Notes: a model not told the origin generated them from the letters alone. Shown: positions 44,224 through 56,397, numbered from the stretch's first letter. The stretch is DNA of 64,000 bases from Sergeia podlipaevii (GCA_030849805.1 JASANZ010002205.1:1-64000); one strand, 5' to 3'. Translations and numbers: made by a program.

Positions 44224-45213
44224 CTGTTGAGGGGGGGGGGGGAATTTGGCTTTGCCTCTTCCGTTGATGTTCAAGAAGGCACTGTGTTGTGTTGGGAAGT
44301 GTTTTGCTACTTTGCTTGAGAACATATATGTGTGCGTGTGTAAGAATGCCAAATGTGTGATCCATTGCAGTACAACTCGGTTGGCATCTCTATCGCTTTT
44401 TTGTTATGGATGTATATGTGATTATTTTTCTATCTGATAAAGATTAACAGGATTATTATTATTTTTTTTTTTTCATGTGTACTTGTCTGTCGGTACACTT
44501 ATTAAGAGAAGGAGAAGGAGAAGGGTCACATAAAGCGTAAAAAAAAAAAAAAAAAAAAAAAAAGAAATACACACTCACTCACTCACATATGAAGATATAG
44601 ATGAAAATATTTTTATGAGCGCAAAAATGTCACTGAGCGAACGCTACTTTTATATCTATTCTTTTGCAAACGAGAAATATATATATATATATATAGGCAA
44701 CTGAAAAAAAAAAAATTGGCTTTCTTGTTCCGTCGTTGTTGTTTTTTTTGTCAGCTGTGTATTGCGTGACTGAGGGGGACACACACACACACACGCACAC
44801 ACGCGCGCGCGGAAAAAAAAGAAAAAGAAAAGAAGAGCACTTGTAGTCCTCTCACTACGGTGCGTATCTTAATGATGATCATTTCTTGTCCCTGCTATCG
44901 TTCGCACCACGGCGCTGTATGCACTCCCATTCACTATTCTTCTTCTTCTTCTCTCTCTCTCTCTCTCATGTGTGTTATCTTTCATTTTGAAATGAATTTT
45001 AGGATTATCTACATTGATAGCTCGATTGGGTGGTTAATAAATTATTGTTTTTTTGTATGTGTGTTTGTTTTCTTCCGTTTATTTTAATATATACTCATCT
45101 CTTCATCACACACACACACATATACACACACACATACACACACACATACAGTTTTTGTCCTTCTACTTTTCTCTTTCTATCTTTAGAGTGTGTAAAGACT
45201 CAGGGAACCGCAA
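44101..45213. other. spacer with A25 run and GA, TA, CA arrays
   Basis: This spacer has (GA) at 44117-44146, (TA) at 44192-44210, G12 at 44231-44242, a 25-base A-run at 44539-44563, (CA) at about 44780-44795 and CACA arrays at 45110-45147. The likely acceptor of the next gene is AG at 45185-45186 after CTTTCTATCTTT. No gene is seen. Confidence 0.65.
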
Positions 45214-48200
45214 ATGGGGTCCACAGTTTCAAAAACAGATTGTCCTACGCACTCCGTCTACACACGAAGTGCTAGCGCTACTACCACTACGACGACCAGC
45301 GATCGCAAAATGCCATCAAAGGGCAGAAGGAATCAGCAGCAGCAGCAGCAAAGCGGTGTAGCTCCTCGCAAGCGCGTCAACACAGCTCCCACTGCTCCAA
45401 CGGTGTTGTTGTTGCTGTCGGATGCTTCGCCTTCCTCTAGTGCTCACGCAAATGTGGAAGCGGCAAATCTGCGCAAACCTACATCACATCAGCACCACGG
45501 CACCACCACCACCACCAACAATAGCACGACAACTCCAACGACCGCCGCTACCACCGGCAGCGGCAGTTTCGTTCGTCAACTGAGACGTACATCGTCCTCG
45601 CTCTCCACCATATCCAGCAAGCGGCTGCAAGATACTATTGTGGCAGCGGCGAGAGATCATCTGACGAGAAAAGATTCCAGCTGTGCGACTATCGCTCGCA
45701 GTGACTCTCACATCCATGAAGACAACGGCGGCCGCAGCAGCAGCAGCAGCAACCACCACGACGACGACGAGACCAGCAATAAGAGTTTCAGAGTTAGCAG
45801 CGGTGGTGGCGGCGGCGGCGCAGTAGGCGGTACTCAGCAGCGCAGAGAAGAAGCAAACACTTTAACATGTGAAGAAGTCGAAAGCGACGGCACAAGCACA
45901 CAAAAGTGGGGAAAATTAGAAGGAGTAGAAAGGGAGAAGAAGGCAGAGGAACCACTTGGAGGCGCTCGAGTGTCTCGTGCTCGCGGTAACTCGGTGCGCC
46001 TGGAATGTCATTCTGGTAACGTGACTAGAACGTTGCCTTCAGAGGAGGACGCCACAGCGGTGGCAGCGGCTGGAGCCCTCGAGAAGGCACGATTCATAAG
46101 TTTCAATTCCGCCACCATCACTAACCACGGCAAAAGCAATAATGAGAGGAGCGGTACAACCACACGCAGCAGTTGGGCTAGCTCTAGCGCCGCCACTGTT
46201 ACCGTCCGCGTACCCCGCGTGAGCATTATTGACGAATTGTCTTCTACTTGTAGTGCACACCCAAACTTCGTGGTTGCCATGAATGATGACGGCGGCGGCG
46301 GCGGTGGCGGCGATGGTGAGCTGGCAACAGGAGGCGTCACAGTCTTGAGTGGAGATAACATCAACCCTTCTGGGAAGCAGAGAGGCATCAGGATCCACAG
46401 CGGCAGCAGCAGCAGCACCTGCTTTTCAGTAGGAAGCAAAGAACGCGAAGTTGTGGGCGGGAGCAACGATCATGATACTATTATGAAAGATGATAGTGAT
46501 CACAATGGTGTTGTGATTCCTTTTGCGGGCGATGCGCAGAGCGACTTAAGCGATGCGAAAGACAAGGATGACGCGGACATCGCTCGAACTCCTCCTTCCT
46601 CTCGAGGTTCTTTTGCGACCTCTCTGAACCCACTTACCATCGACGCCACCCTTTATCCTACTCAGCGAGCCAGGACTACCATCAGCCTCAGTAACTCAAG
46701 TCTACGCACTCCGCGCAAGTCCATTTTGCTGAGCAATCTCACGAGCTTGAGGAATGCGAGCAGGAGCGGCAGCGACTGCGGCATCAGCAAGCGCAGTAGC
46801 ACCATCGTCACAGTGTCATCCCAGTTGTCAAGCTTTAACTCCCATAAAGATCATTCTCCATCGTCGGTAGTGTGTCATAGTCAAGTGGGAAACTACGAAG
46901 CGAAAGCAGCGCTAAACAAGGAAGAGGCTGATAGTCGTAGAGAGTCAGCAGATTACGAGGATGAGGATAGAGTGCCCCTCTCAGCCATGCGTCTCTTCAC
47001 GCCTCAAGTGGCTCTCGATGCATTGTGCAGTACCGACGGTGCTGAGGCAGGTGGCCACCAGCACCGCGATGACCACGCAGGCGCGGATGTCATGGAGACG
47101 GAGATAACTGGGATAGACTCTAGTGCGAAGAGCAAAACCCTTTGCAGTAAGGCAGGTGGCGAGGAGGAAGAGGATGAAGATGACGACAACAGCTATGGCA
47201 TCTTGCCTGCTTGTCCTACTAGTGGCCGCTACGCGTCCCCAACCGCCTTCGCGCTCCCAATTTCTGAAGCGGCGAGAGAGGTCCTCTCCTCACCAGCAAA
47301 GCACACTCCTACTTCACGCGTGCGCAGCGGTGTCGCTCGCCGCAGTGTGGATGAACGAGCGTTACGTCCTGCGGCGACGAGAGCGCCTAACGCTGAAAAC
47401 GACAAGTGTGACGACGCTTCTGCGAGTACAACGAAAAGCAATGAGAAAGAGAGAGAGGAAGCAGAGGAGGAAGCAGAGAAGGGGGAGGAGGGAGATGCAG
47501 ATTGTGTCCGTTGCGAGTCCGACAGCAGCAGCAGCAGCAGCAGCGTCGATACCGAAGACGATAACGCGGACCGACAGGCGTTCTGCTTGACGGAGGATGA
47601 GGAACTCGAACTTGCGATTGAGAAGGGCTTCACGCAAGAACAACTGGATGGATACAGCAGCGTGTGCAGGCTCTCCACGGGTCCTCGTGACACTTTCTTC
47701 TGCGGAGACGGCGCAAACAGCTTCACAAACAACGCACGAACAGGCAGTTGCAGCGGCACAGCAGCAGCAGCAGCAGAGAGGTCCTCCATATCCCTCCTAT
47801 CACGGGACAGTGGCGCAGGTACGGTTGGCTCTACCTTTTTCATTCAAACCTTCCTGCCATCACCTCCATGTGCATCCGCTACGGTTGGGCATCGAGTCGC
47901 TGGAAGCGAAGGAGAGCATCTCGCAATCGTGGATGGGCCTCCCTTCAGTCCCACTTCACCAAAACCTCCGCTTCTTCTCCGTTCTGCCAGAGACTCTCGC
48001 AGCTCCTCTTCCTCCTCCACCTCCTCGGCATCCACGTTATCGGCCTCATGCAGGTCACACGCCTTCCGCGCGTACCGTCCTCCTATCCGCCACTCGTGCA
48101 CATCTTTCGTGGATGCTTCGCGAAGTACAAACGCCGTCAGTGGCGGTGATACAGCAAACTCACTTCTTCCTCGGTGCAGTACTGAAGAGGAATTTCAAGT

Positions 48201-48780
48201 TGGTTGTGAAGAGAGCTCCTGCTTGGGAGGTGATAAAGAAGAAGAAAAGATCAGCAGCCGTGTAAAGGGCGACCTCGACAGTCCCGTGGTAGCACAAGGG
48301 CCCTCGCCTCGGCGCGGAGGCAGTGCCACTCATGGTGATCCGCCTCTACTTCCGCATCCACCGCCACCGATCCTCGCTGGTCCTGGCTGCTTCTCCCCTG
48401 CACCTCTTCTCGAACGAGAAGCAGTCCACACGCGCGACGGATGTGGCGGTGTTGATGCTAACACACAAGAGGCCTCGCGGGCCGCGGCGGCCGCTCGGCA
48501 GACAGCCGTGCGCATCGCCCACTTGCTAAGTAAGAACAGTAGTCTTCTGTGTAGGAGTCGTACAGCCATTGAGGAGGGCCCACTCACATATCGAAGTCGC
48601 CTTTCCGCACCACCAGCGCCATGCATCATGGCGGGTGCACGAGCGAGGACTCCGGTTGTAGTGGAAGCTTCAGGTAGCAGGGGGCGTACGTTGGGTGCTT
48701 CTGCCGCTGATGTGAGCACGCGTGAGGGAGACCGCACACACGCTGCAGAGAGACGATGGAGAAGAAAAGACGAAGAATAA
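45214..48780 (+). CDS. large low-complexity protein with N-myristoylation start
   Basis: This 1188-residue protein begins MGSTVSK, with Gly2, Ser6 and Lys7, a strong N-myristoyltransferase context. That start sits 27 bases after a polypyrimidine-AG. The body is rich in Ser, Thr, Gly, Ala and Asp. There are Gly runs, poly-Gln at about residue 42-47, Ser runs and an acidic stretch near 735-765. An ordered-looking segment, LTEDEELELAIEKGFTQEQL, lies at about 792-812. No family is recognised. The last 340 residues change composition (more Cys, Pro, Arg), and in that part another frame carries an equally coding-like signal, so the C-terminus is less certain. Membrane association through myristate, perhaps as a scaffold, is an inference. 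Confidence 0.8.
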   Translation: MGSTVSKTDCPTHSVYTRSASATTTTTTSDRKMPSKGRRNQQQQQQSGVAPRKRVNTAPTAPTVLLLLSDASPSSSAHANVEAANLRKPTSHQHHGTTTTTNNSTTTPTTAATTGSGSFVRQLRRTSSSLSTISSKRLQDTIVAAARDHLTRKDSSCATIARSDSHIHEDNGGRSSSSSNHHDDDETSNKSFRVSSGGGGGGAVGGTQQRREEANTLTCEEVESDGTSTQKWGKLEGVEREKKAEEPLGGARVSRARGNSVRLECHSGNVTRTLPSEEDATAVAAAGALEKARFISFNSATITNHGKSNNERSGTTTRSSWASSSAATVTVRVPRVSIIDELSSTCSAHPNFVVAMNDDGGGGGGGDGELATGGVTVLSGDNINPSGKQRGIRIHSGSSSSTCFSVGSKEREVVGGSNDHDTIMKDDSDHNGVVIPFAGDAQSDLSDAKDKDDADIARTPPSSRGSFATSLNPLTIDATLYPTQRARTTISLSNSSLRTPRKSILLSNLTSLRNASRSGSDCGISKRSSTIVTVSSQLSSFNSHKDHSPSSVVCHSQVGNYEAKAALNKEEADSRRESADYEDEDRVPLSAMRLFTPQVALDALCSTDGAEAGGHQHRDDHAGADVMETEITGIDSSAKSKTLCSKAGGEEEEDEDDDNSYGILPACPTSGRYASPTAFALPISEAAREVLSSPAKHTPTSRVRSGVARRSVDERALRPAATRAPNAENDKCDDASASTTKSNEKEREEAEEEAEKGEEGDADCVRCESDSSSSSSSVDTEDDNADRQAFCLTEDEELELAIEKGFTQEQLDGYSSVCRLSTGPRDTFFCGDGANSFTNNARTGSCSGTAAAAAERSSISLLSRDSGAGTVGSTFFIQTFLPSPPCASATVGHRVAGSEGEHLAIVDGPPFSPTSPKPPLLLRSARDSRSSSSSSTSSASTLSASCRSHAFRAYRPPIRHSCTSFVDASRSTNAVSGGDTANSLLPRCSTEEEFQVGCEESSCLGGDKEEEKISSRVKGDLDSPVVAQGPSPRRGGSATHGDPPLLPHPPPPILAGPGCFSPAPLLEREAVHTRDGCGGVDANTQEASRAAAAARQTAVRIAHLLSKNSSLLCRSRTAIEEGPLTYRSRLSAPPAPCIMAGARARTPVVVEASGSRGRTLGASAADVSTREGDRTHAAERRWRRKDEE

Positions 48781-51700
48781 TTATAGGTGACGGTGGTGGT
48801 GATGATGATGTAAAGAGGATCGGATGCGCATGTTGCATATATATATATATATATTGCATCCATCTTTTTTTTTTATTGTGTTATTTTGTTATATTTTTTT
48901 GTTATTATCATTTTTTCTTTTTTTAAGGGCATTACGGCGGTTGATTTTGATTTCTCTTTGACGGGTGATGTTTATTACTGACTTTGTTCTCTCCTCTTCG
49001 TATCTGTTTCAGCGCCGCGGCTCCTGCTCTCTTTTTCTTCTTTTTCTTCTTCTTCCTGCTGTAATTGAGATTTGTTGCCTCTCTGAATATCTTTCTGGTG
49101 TTTTTTTTTCTTTTTCTTTTTTTTTTTTTAGTTGCATGAAGGGATGTCGACCTTTGTGGGTGCTGATGCTTTTTTTTAATAAAAAAAATGAAAATGTTAT
49201 TGACTTTTACTTTCCACTTATCTACCAATTACTGACTTTATCATGCTGTTGTTCTGCAGTTTTTCTATGTTTGTTGTTGGTTTCTTTTTCTACTGCTCCG
49301 CTCACGTATTTATGAACGTGCGCGTAGAACAGAAATATATGTGTGCATATTTGTTGTTGCTGTTGTCTTAATGAAAAGTTGAAACTTTCAATTAAAAAAA
49401 AAAATTTCATCAATATATGGAAGTACTTCGCGAAGGTGTTATATTTTTACATATTCTATTTTTATTTTTAATTCTTTTTCTACTGTCTCTCCCTTCACTC
49501 ACGTGTGCATAGCGCATTCTTCCTTCTTCTTTTTTTTTTTACTCGTTATTTTTTACTCGTTATTTCTTTTTTTTTCCTTTGCACATATGTACTTGCTGTG
49601 TTGGATTGTATGGTAATGCCGCTGATTTCTCTTCTTCTCCCTTATGCTTTTTGCTATTTTGTTTTGTAGAGAGAAGGAAATGTGGTTCTCCCTCTCGCTT
49701 TACTACGTCTATTACTTGAATACATCTTTACAATTATTATTATTGTTGCTGTTGCTGGATGTAGCTTGCCAACTGTACAGGGAAGCTAACTTTTATTTGG
49801 GATCTATTTTCTCTTGTGTGTGTGTGTGTGTTTAAAAAAGAAAAAAGAAAAAAAGTAGAAATATTTGGCATTCTTTGTCCTTCTTATCTTTTTTTTCTTC
49901 TTGAAAGATAGTAAATCACCTGAGCGTTGCGTATCCACCTGTTGCGTGTTTTTTTTTCTTTTTTTGAAGGAGGGAGGGGGATGGGGGGGGGGTTTGCCGT
50001 TGTTGATTTTGAGAGAAAAAAAAAAGAAAAAATAATAATAATATAGAGATGTAGCAGCGATATACGTTGGCTGTCTTACAAGATTGGTTTTTTTTTTCTT
50101 TTTTTTTATCATTTTTATGACACATTATCATGTGTGTGCGTGTGTGTTTTTTTTTTTTTTAACGCCTCATTATTTTGCTTCTTCTTTACTTCTCCGCACG
50201 TGGTTCTTTCTCTCTTACACACACACTCTCTCTCCTTGTATGTTCTTTTTTTTTTTATGTATCTTCAATGTTTATTTCACATAATGTTTTGTAGAGTGGG
50301 GAGCGCATTCTGAGCCTTCCCTTTTTTTTTTCTATATGTGTGTGTGTCTGTGCGTGCGACATATTGATATTGCCTTCTGTCGTGCTGGAAATTTTTTTCT
50401 TTGTTTGCTCATGTAATCCAGTTTGAGAAAGGGAAAAGGGTAGTAAGGTTACATTGCATCTTGGTAATGCTCTCTTCTTATATATTATTTTGTTATCGTT
50501 TCTTTTTCCCCCCCCCCCTTTTCTTTTTCTTCTCCCAGGTGATTGTGTAGACAAGTGGTTATGATGTATATATATATATATGTGTGTGTGAGAGAGCTCT
50601 TCGCAGTAGAATACATTTAACGGATACTGTTGATGTATATGTATGTATGTATATGTATGTATATGTATAGCAATCACTTTCACCATCATCATTGTTTTTA
50701 TTATTATCTCCTTTTTGAGAGAAGGCAATCATGTATATGTTTATACTTATATCTATATATATATAGACCCCTTCTTTCCTCTTCTCATATGTTTTTTCCC
50801 CCTTTTCTACCTCAACTTACCTGCTCAGACTTTTGAAAACAAATACAAATTGCACACTCTCACCGGAAAAGTCTGTATTCCATTATATATGCACTTCTTG
50901 TGCGCCATATTTTTTTTTTGTTTCATTGTCAATTTATTTGTATTCAGCTTTTTTTTTTATGAAAAGTATTATATCTTGTAAAGAAAAAAAAACTGGGCAT
51001 ATCTTCGTGATGTCTATACAAACACGAGATAGTTTTTTATGTTTGCCTCCCCCCCCCCCCACCCCCCGTGTGGGCGTGTTTTTGCATTTTGTTGTGAGTT
51101 TTTTTTTTTTTTCTGTCGCTGTTATAGATTTATTTCTATGCCTATAGCAATTTAGAGCCACATAACTTCAAAAGATAACATTATATATATATTTACATAT
51201 GCATGTTTATATATAATATGTTTTTTTTTTAAAAAAGAAAAGAAAATCAGAATGAATGTATGACGTGTGTCTTTTTTTTTTTTTTTTAACTTTTGTCAAG
51301 ACTAAGAAAGAAAAAATGAGAAAAGGGAAGAAAAATAAAGAAAAAAAAAACATATCAGTTTTCCTTTTTTTTTTTTTAGAAAATTTGAAAGTGTGTCGTT
51401 CTTGAAAATAATAGCAGTACAAGCGATAGTGATGCGGATGTATATCTACTATGATTTCTATTATTACTTCGAGTCCCAGTGTAGCGTAATGAAGGCACAT
51501 TAGCTGGACTATATCATTCATTCATACGTGTTTTGTGTCTCTGTGTGGGTGTGGGTGTGGGTGTGGGTGTGTGTGTGTGTGTGTTTGTGTGTGATAAAAA
51601 GAAGGAGGGAGAGTTTTTCTGTTTATGAGACTGCGTCCAAACGAAACCGTTTTTTTTATTATTTTTTAATATATATTTACGAGACATGTCAAGCGTTAAC

Positions 51701-52057
51701 TATGTCTCTCTCTCTCTCTTTTTCTCTCTGCTTGGAGTCTTCATTTTTTATTTTTTTATTTTCTTGAGGAGGAGGCGGAGAGGAACTGTGCGTGTGTGTT
51801 GTTATTGTGTCGCTTTTTTTTTTTCTCTACCTTTCTCTTTTTATTGATCGCTTTTTTTTTTTCTCTCTCTCTCTCTTTATTGATCGTCCTGGTACTAATG
51901 CAGCTGTAGAAGAACACAAACAAAGTTCATAATTTCAAAAAAAGAAAACAAGAGGAAATAGTTACTTTTAAAAAATACGCATAGAGAGTACTACAAGCGT
52001 TATTACTATTATTATTATTATTATTTTATTGTTTTACTTAATCAATATTATACACGT
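48781..52057. other. 3.3 kb spacer, no gene seen
   Basis: This spacer is T-rich with many A- and T-runs, (TA) at 48838-48854, TG arrays and a G-quadruplex-type repeat at 51547-51567. An (ATT)n array at 52004-52026 lies just before the first transporter gene. Open frames are spacer translations. Confidence 0.6.
51547..51567 (+). repeat. four GGG tracts with TGT loops (G-quadruplex type)
   Basis: GGG occurs at 51547-51549, 51553-51555, 51559-51561 and 51565-51567, each separated by TGT and continuing into a TG run. This meets the classical quadruplex pattern with three-base loops. It is not the TTAGGG telomere repeat. Confidence 0.7.
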
Positions 52058-52882
52058 ATGAGCACTGCGTGTGTCATGGGAAGCCCCGAAGTGGCCTTGG
52101 TCGGCAACGATGAGCACGAACCTCTTCGTGGCGCTCCACGAGCTGAGGGCAGGCGTCGTTTGCGCCGGGTCGTGTATCACTACGAAGACGAGCACGCATC
52201 GCCGTTGTCATCGGAGGAGGGCGGTAATGGCTACGAAGTTGTAGAAGTCTACAATGACTGTATCAAGCCCGAAAAGAAGATGCCCATCTCACCCAACAAC
52301 CCGCGTATTGGTAGCCCTTCTCCTCTCGGTTTCTACGCCTTTGGTATGACCACGATCTTGTACAACGTACACGTTGCGAAAATCTGTAAGCTAAACATGG
52401 CAACTCTCGGCATGGTTGCCATGTACGGTGGAGCAACGCAGTTTCTGTGTGGTTTCTTCGAGCTGATCAACATGAACACGTTTGGCTGCACTATCTCCAC
52501 CACGTATGGTGCCTTCTGGATGGCCACCGCGCTCATGTTTCTCGCGGAAGAAAATGCATACGTAGATCAGCTCGGCAACCACACCTACAGCGGTGGGTTT
52601 TTTCTCATGTGGTTCTTCTTTGCCGCCTCTTTATTCGCCTCTTCGTTCCGCTCGCCGTTGACGTGTATGCTGCTGCTCTTCATGGTGCCCTTGAATTTTC
52701 TTCTCCAGAGTATCGGTTACTTTGCGGATAACGATACCATGGCGCGTATTGCTGGCTATGAGGGCATCGCGCTGGGCTGTGTCGCGACATACATCGGCAT
52801 GGCATTCACAATGCGGGATGTATATGGACGCAGTATTCTTCCTCTCTTTTTTCATACAAATTTCAAGAACATCAAGTGGTGA
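52058..52882 (+). CDS. GPR1/FUN34/YaaH transporter, copy A
   Basis: This 274-residue membrane protein belongs to the acetate uptake transporter (AceTr) family. A hydrophilic N-terminus of about 79 residues precedes NNPRIGSPSPLG (80-91), the local form of the NPxPLGL signature. Six hydrophobic segments follow: LGFYAFGMTTILYNVHVAKI, then MATLGMVAMYGG, CGFFELINMNTF with its neighbour helix, FFLMWFFFAASLFASSF, LLLFMVPLNFLLQSIGYF and GYEGIALGCVATYIGMAF. Family members carry acetate or related monocarboxylates, or have been linked to ammonium export. The substrate cannot be read here. It is the first of a tandem set and shares the SPxNPRIGSP opening and FFELIN-N-T segment with copy B. Confidence 0.92.
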   Translation: MSTACVMGSPEVALVGNDEHEPLRGAPRAEGRRRLRRVVYHYEDEHASPLSSEEGGNGYEVVEVYNDCIKPEKKMPISPNNPRIGSPSPLGFYAFGMTTILYNVHVAKICKLNMATLGMVAMYGGATQFLCGFFELINMNTFGCTISTTYGAFWMATALMFLAEENAYVDQLGNHTYSGGFFLMWFFFAASLFASSFRSPLTCMLLLFMVPLNFLLQSIGYFADNDTMARIAGYEGIALGCVATYIGMAFTMRDVYGRSILPLFFHTNFKNIKW

Positions 52883-53268
52883 AAGAGAGAGAGAGAGAGA
52901 GAGAGGCAATAGATGCAATAATAATATATATATATGAAGAAACGAAGGTAGTGGAGGGAGGGTGGTGCTGTGGTGTGGATGATGATGAGAAGCCGCATAT
53001 ATGAGTGTACAATGGGCGTACTCATGCAGTATGGTCGTTGTGGCTATTTTTATTCCTCCACCGTCCCAACTTATTATTATCTTTTTATTATCTTTTTTTA
53101 TTTTTTTTTTGTTGTTATCATCAGCTCACATACATATATATATATACGCTAATGCATTCCTTATTAAAAAAAAAAAATATATTATACTACGTATACATCT
53201 TCACATATATGTGTGTGTGTGTGTTAATTTTTTTTTTTTAAGAAGGATATATAGGCTTAGTTCTTCTA

Positions 53269-53306
<38 letters not shown>

Positions 53307-56300
53307 CTTGTTTTGCTTATATATGCATTCTTTCTTTTATTGTTTCATTTTGCAGCCTTGCTTCCTTCCCGTGCCCCCTCCCCTCCCCCCTCAAATTCCT
53401 CCGGAGTTATGTTACCACACACACACACATACATACTACATACACATCCATGTGGTTCATGATATATATATGTATCTATTCATACTGTGGAGGTGGGGAG
53501 GAGGGAGAAAAAAAAAAGGAAGATGGGGGAGAGGAGCGGCTTCTCAATAGGATCAAATCAAAAGCAGTGAATATGATAGTGTTTTATAAAAAGCGATCCT
53601 ACGGGTAGTCTACATGTCCGGATACCGCATTGTTATGAAAAAAAAAAAAAGTGTAAGTAGAAAGAATCTACAGAGCTCTGTTAATGGATAGTGCTTTCTT
53701 TACCTTTTTCTTCTTCTTTTTTTTTTCTCCCCTTTGTGGAAACCAAAAAAAAAAGGGAATGAGCGAGTATCAATATTAGTAGACAGCGTTAAGAAAAAAA
53801 AAAAGTTCTGTTGGAGGACATTGTGAGAAAGTGTGTGTCATGTGACCTGGCGACTATGCGCAATGTACATGGAATACATGTGCGCATACGCATACATACA
53901 TACATACATACATACATACATGCATGCACACTTGATTGCGTATATATATATAATGCGTCTATAATCGTTTTAAATTTTATTTTCCTGCTGAAAGCTGATT
54001 TTTTTTTCTTTTCCTTATTAGTGCTTTACAGTTGAGAGGTGCGTTGGATTCAGTTGACCTTCCTTCCTCCCCTCCTTTTACGTTCATCGCGCTGTGAACT
54101 ATTTATGGTTGCTAATATTTTAATTTTGATCTGTAACTTAACGAAGTTAACAAGCACAAGGAAAAGGGGAATGGTGCATGGATAAAAATAAAGGGGAATG
54201 AATAAATGGTTGTTGTTTACTGTGAAGATGTAGGGCGGGTGGAGGAGGAAGAAAGAACAAACAAAAAAGGTGCGGATGATAAGGAATGAAGTATGACCCT
54301 GCTGAATGTATCGCCGCCTCTCTTTGTTTAAATTTTGGATATGTGATCTGCTCTTTAGAAAAAGTAAGAGTGTGAAGGAAGGATGAAAGTTGAAGAGAGA
54401 AAAAAAAGAAAAGAGATCTCATTGGCCTTTCTGTCTCTCTCTCGTTCGCATATACTCGTACTCGCATGGGGAGAGGGGAGAAATGTCTAGTAGTAGACCA
54501 TGTTTCTTCTCTCCCCCTCCCCCCTCCCTCTTCAGTCTTTTCTTTGATATACATGTGTGTGTGTGTGTGTGTGGGTGTGTAAGACTCTTCAAGTATAATA
54601 ATAACAAATGTTAACGGAGAACAATCACCACAACTCACAGAAAGAAAAAAAGTGTTGCTCAAAATTGTGTTGTTGTTGTTGTTGTTGTTTTCAAAAGAAG
54701 ATCCTCAGCAGTAAATCTCTATCTTTTTTCTTCCTTTAAGTCTTTTTTTATTTCAAAGAAAGAAACGCCTGCTTTATCATCTTTCTTCTTTGAACGTTTA
54801 GATGCATATGAGTAGTTGTGCGTTTTCTGAAAAAAAAAACTTGATTTCTTGTTGTTGTTGTTGTTGCTTTGATGCCTATATATCAATCCTCTTCCTTTTT
54901 TTTTCTCCGCTTTTGTGTTATCTCTCCGCTCGTCTTTAATATCCTCCTCTCATTGAAAAAAAAAAAGACACTACACAGTACATTTTCCTTTTTGTATTAC
55001 GTTTTCATTCCACAATATATATAGTATCATACTATATTGAGCATTATTATTATTATTATTTTTTTTGAGCACAGAAAGAAAAAAAAAATGAAAAGGCGAA
55101 AGAGCACTACAACAAAAGAAAGGGCAAACAACATTTTTTCTACATCACTGTAGTTTATTTGTTTTTTTTTTTTGTTATTACTATGTGTGTGTTTTTCTTC
55201 TCGATTTTCCGCCGTCGCTCTCATTATATATGTATTGTTGTTCCTCTTGCTTTCCTACCAGTCAAACAGCGCGGAGGAAACCGCTGATTAAAAAAAAAAA
55301 AAAAAATGATGGGCATCACAGCATCTGTTGAAGATGGTCGTCACCGTTCCGCCGAAGACAACTCCCTTACAAGAGGAAGCAACGCAGAATACCCCGGACA
55401 CGCTGCTCCACCGTCAAACAACAAAAGTCGTTCAGATGCCACATCCACGCCGAGCTGCACTCGCACACCCACTAGGCCCGTTCTCACGGACCCGAGTATC
55501 GCTCCTCTCAGGCCCTGTTGATACTCAATAAACACGCAAGCGTGACAGCGATAGCCAACACTTTGCCTATCTTTTTCCAGTATTCCGCAGTATTGAAACA
55601 CGAGGGCTGCGCATGGTGAAGGTGCCAACCGTGTCATCATCACAGAACACAGCGGCGGGAGCAACGACAGCAACCACACTGAAAAGGGCAACGAAACGTA
55701 CACAGAAGTCAACTCTCACGTCCGAGTAATGGTGCTCTCCAGCGGTTCAGGTACAGCCCCAACGGCACCAAGACCATTCACATTGCGATGCCAAATAAAA
55801 CAAAACAACACATAACACAATCATCTGAAGCCGCCGCTCATAAAAGTCACCCACAAAAAAAAAAGGAAGGAAGAAAGAAGGTGAAGGAGAAGCAGGCGGA
55901 CATGACCCACCCCCACCCGGTGAGGCCGCATCCTCTTCAGCATTAGTGCCATCGCCACCAGCTCCGACCCACGTCGCCGCACGTACAGCTCCGGTCTGTT
56001 CGGTGGACTCAGGAGCAGCAGCAGCAGCAGCAGTCACACCCGAATGTTTTTTTTTTTCAATAATAACAATATTATTAATAATAATAGTAATGGTAATCTC
56101 TTTAAATCGCTTTTGTACGTCCTCATAGTTTTGTTTTGCCTTGTAATTTTTAAATTCACACTTACGTATACGCAATTGTATGTATGTATATATATATTGA
56201 TGTAACTTGGGGACTGCAAATTGAATAGACGTCTTTCTCGCGGAAAACCTTTGCGGGATGCAACCATATCTCTCTCTTATTATATTCTTCTTTTTTCTTT

Positions 56301-56366
56301 TTTTTTTTCATTTCTGTATATATAACCCTCCATCTGTTATGACACTCAAAGCTTTTATAATAACTA

Positions 56367-56397
<31 letters not shown>

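Noticed and set aside
47597..48265. separate gene overlapping the 1188-aa gene
   Set aside because: No start context of its own and the main frame stays open throughout; kept as a finding only.
51541..51590. telomere-like repeat
   Set aside because: The repeat is TGTGGG/TG, whereas trypanosomatid telomeres are TTAGGG; no subtelomeric features nearby.
55341..55712. 123-residue minus-strand frame in the relic block
   Set aside because: Only strand-reversed, no acceptor on the minus strand, and all other genes are on +; treated as chance openness of GC-rich DNA.
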